Shown here piece by piece: positions 62,738 through 64,000 of a stretch of 64,000 nucleotides of DNA. A model generated the notes under the pieces. The model saw only the letters and a program-made list of their open reading frames with translations. It was not told the origin of the DNA and searched no databases. The position numbers were made by a program, and so were the translations under genes. Origin of the DNA: Hortaea werneckii (Eukaryota; Ascomycota; Dothideomycetes; Mycosphaerellales; Teratosphaeriaceae); NCBI GenBank assembly GCA_037044905.1, contig JBAOKB010000048.1:1054001-1118000 (forward strand). The letters are read 5' to 3'. The stretch's first letter is position 1; each line of letters starts with the position of its first letter.

Positions 62738-63891
62738 ATGCTGACATTGAAATTGCAGTATGTAAAAGATGGCGCTCGCTCCCTCCGCCCAGTGAAAGAT
62801 CCAATCCTAACGACAGTGTTCCCGCTGAATAGATCCGCAACATCGCCGTCTTTGCCACGCTCGTAGTCGCACTTTTCCTCCTGCTACATTCCTTCAGCAT
62901 CGGACCCACCGAGATCGAACATACAACCCGCGAATCCCTTCAAGCCATCAACAAATTCGCCCCCGCGTCATGGCGGGCAACGCGAGCGAAAGTCACCAAG
63001 GTGACTGCGCTGTTCGGCGAGGAAAACGAAATTTACGAAGCTGCGATTCGAACACACGATGAGCACAACCGACTACACGGGTACGAGATGAAAGTCCTAC
63101 GCGAGAAGGTCGTGAGTTCGTTCTGGAGTAAGCCGGCCTATCTCCTCGCTACGCTCGTTGACGAGCTGGCCAAGCCCGCAGAAGTCAGGACCGAATGGAT
63201 CATGTGGACGGGTCCGGACATCATCCTGCTGAACCCTCAGATCCCGCTCGAGGTCTTCCTGCCCCCGCAGGACTTTGATGACCAGGTGCACTTTATCGGT
63301 ACACACGATCACCATGGGTTGAACACGGGAGTGTTCTTTTTACGGGTGCATGAATGGAGTGTCAGGATGCTTATTGAGGTCCTTGCTACGCCTAAGAGCT
63401 CACCGGCGGTGCTGGAGCATGCGTATGAGAAGGATAAGGCGGTGTTGGAGGAGGTGCTCACGCATCCGGACTGGAGGGAGTATGTCCTCTACCAACCGCG
63501 CCCGTGGTGGAACGCGTATCAGTTGGACGCCACCGAGTATGAAAGCGGACGCGGAGCTCTGCTTGTGCATTTCCATGGCTTGGAAGGTGATAAGTGGAGT
63601 AGTATGTCGCACTACCTGGAGGAAGTCGGCTCGTCGAACAGCACGTGGAGCGTGCCGCTGGCCATGACGAATTACGAAGGGGAGGTGAGCGATTATTGGG
63701 CCCGTCTAAGGCAGGCAGGACGCCTTCTCGATCAAGCTGAGCGGAATTTGAGAGAAGAGGGCGTGGAGGAGGCAGCTCTGCACTTGGTGGATATTGCGCA
63801 GTATGAGGCGGATATGGAGGGCGAGATGCATGATGCGATGGATGGCTTGAAGGCCGCCATGGGCATTACGGAGGGCGAGAAGGTGATCTAG
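62738..63891 (+). CDS. GT34-type (GMA12/MNN10) glycosyltransferase-like protein
   Basis: Proposed exons 62738-62761 (24 bp, MLTLKLQY) and 62833-63891. They are joined by a 71-bp phase-0 intron (GTAAAA, branch CCTAACG, GAATAG), giving 360 residues. A short basic tail then a membrane helix (about 11-28, AVFATLVVALFLLLHSF) fits a type II Golgi enzyme. The luminal part has VLREKVVSSFWSKPAYLLATLVDEL, EWIMWTGPDIILLNP, GLNTGVFFLRVHEWS and FHGLEGDKW, matching galactosyl/mannosyl transferases of the GMA12/MNN10 family. The usual DxD-type metal site reads GPD here, so activity is doubtful. The first exon is the least certain part: it was chosen because it alone gives an ATG in phase with the required acceptor. 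Confidence 0.75.
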
Positions 63892-64000
63892 GCCGTAGAA
63901 TTGGAGTCTAGAGCTCGGTGCGTTTCGGAGGACGATTTAGACTTGCAAAGATACCCCAAAGAATGTATGGATTTATTTCACGAGAGTCTGCTGCTGAACA

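Overview
This window is nuclear DNA of a filamentous ascomycete (Pezizomycotina), most likely a dothideomycete. The evidence is short spliceosomal introns (about 53-120 bp, GT..AG, with CTAAC or CTGAC branch sites), dense genes on both strands, single-copy eukaryotic housekeeping genes, and a saprotroph or plant-associated complement (CBM1-GH5 endoglucanase, GABA-type permease, ferric reductase, nitrilase). The species cannot be named from sequence alone. I rebuilt gene models by hand from splice sites and reading-frame phase. No rRNA, tRNA, CRISPR array or intact transposon was seen.

Layout. 0-6 kb: an auxin-efflux-carrier-like transporter and a GABA-permease-type transporter. 6.4-12.4 kb: splicing factor RSE1 and mitochondrial translational activator MSS51, divergent from one 389-bp promoter. 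12.4-14.4 kb: a poorly resolved proline-rich gene. 15-21 kb: a membrane-type histidine acid phosphatase, a secreted GH5 endoglucanase and a nitrilase. 21-28.4 kb: an unknown gene, then three neighbouring genes that share one Cys/His signature (a PHD/ZZ nuclear-type protein and two shorter relatives). 28.7-32.4 kb: a secreted phosphoglycerate-mutase-fold phosphatase, a GFA-domain protein and a sulfatase. 32.8-43 kb: a housekeeping block with a VHS/GAT sorting adaptor, APC4, delta-COP and YSH1 (the last two divergent). 43-50 kb: a flavoprotein dehydrogenase, a membrane-anchored aspartic-protease-like protein with degenerate catalytic motifs, and a membrane arylsulfotransferase-like protein. 52-58 kb: SAGA subunit SPT20 and a DEAD-box-helicase-like protein with degenerate motifs. 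59.5-64 kb: a ferric reductase and a GT34-type glycosyltransferase.

The housekeeping genes cover RNA processing (RSE1, YSH1), transcription (SPT20), vesicle traffic (delta-COP, VHS/GAT), the cell cycle (APC4) and mitochondrial translation (MSS51). They do not form a pathway cluster. Nothing looks like a complete secondary-metabolite or defence cluster. The best leads are the three-gene Cys/His family at 22.5-28.4 kb, the recurrent intergenic palindrome TACCTAGGTA, and the degenerate enzyme-like proteins (helicase-like, aspartic-protease-like, GT34-like).
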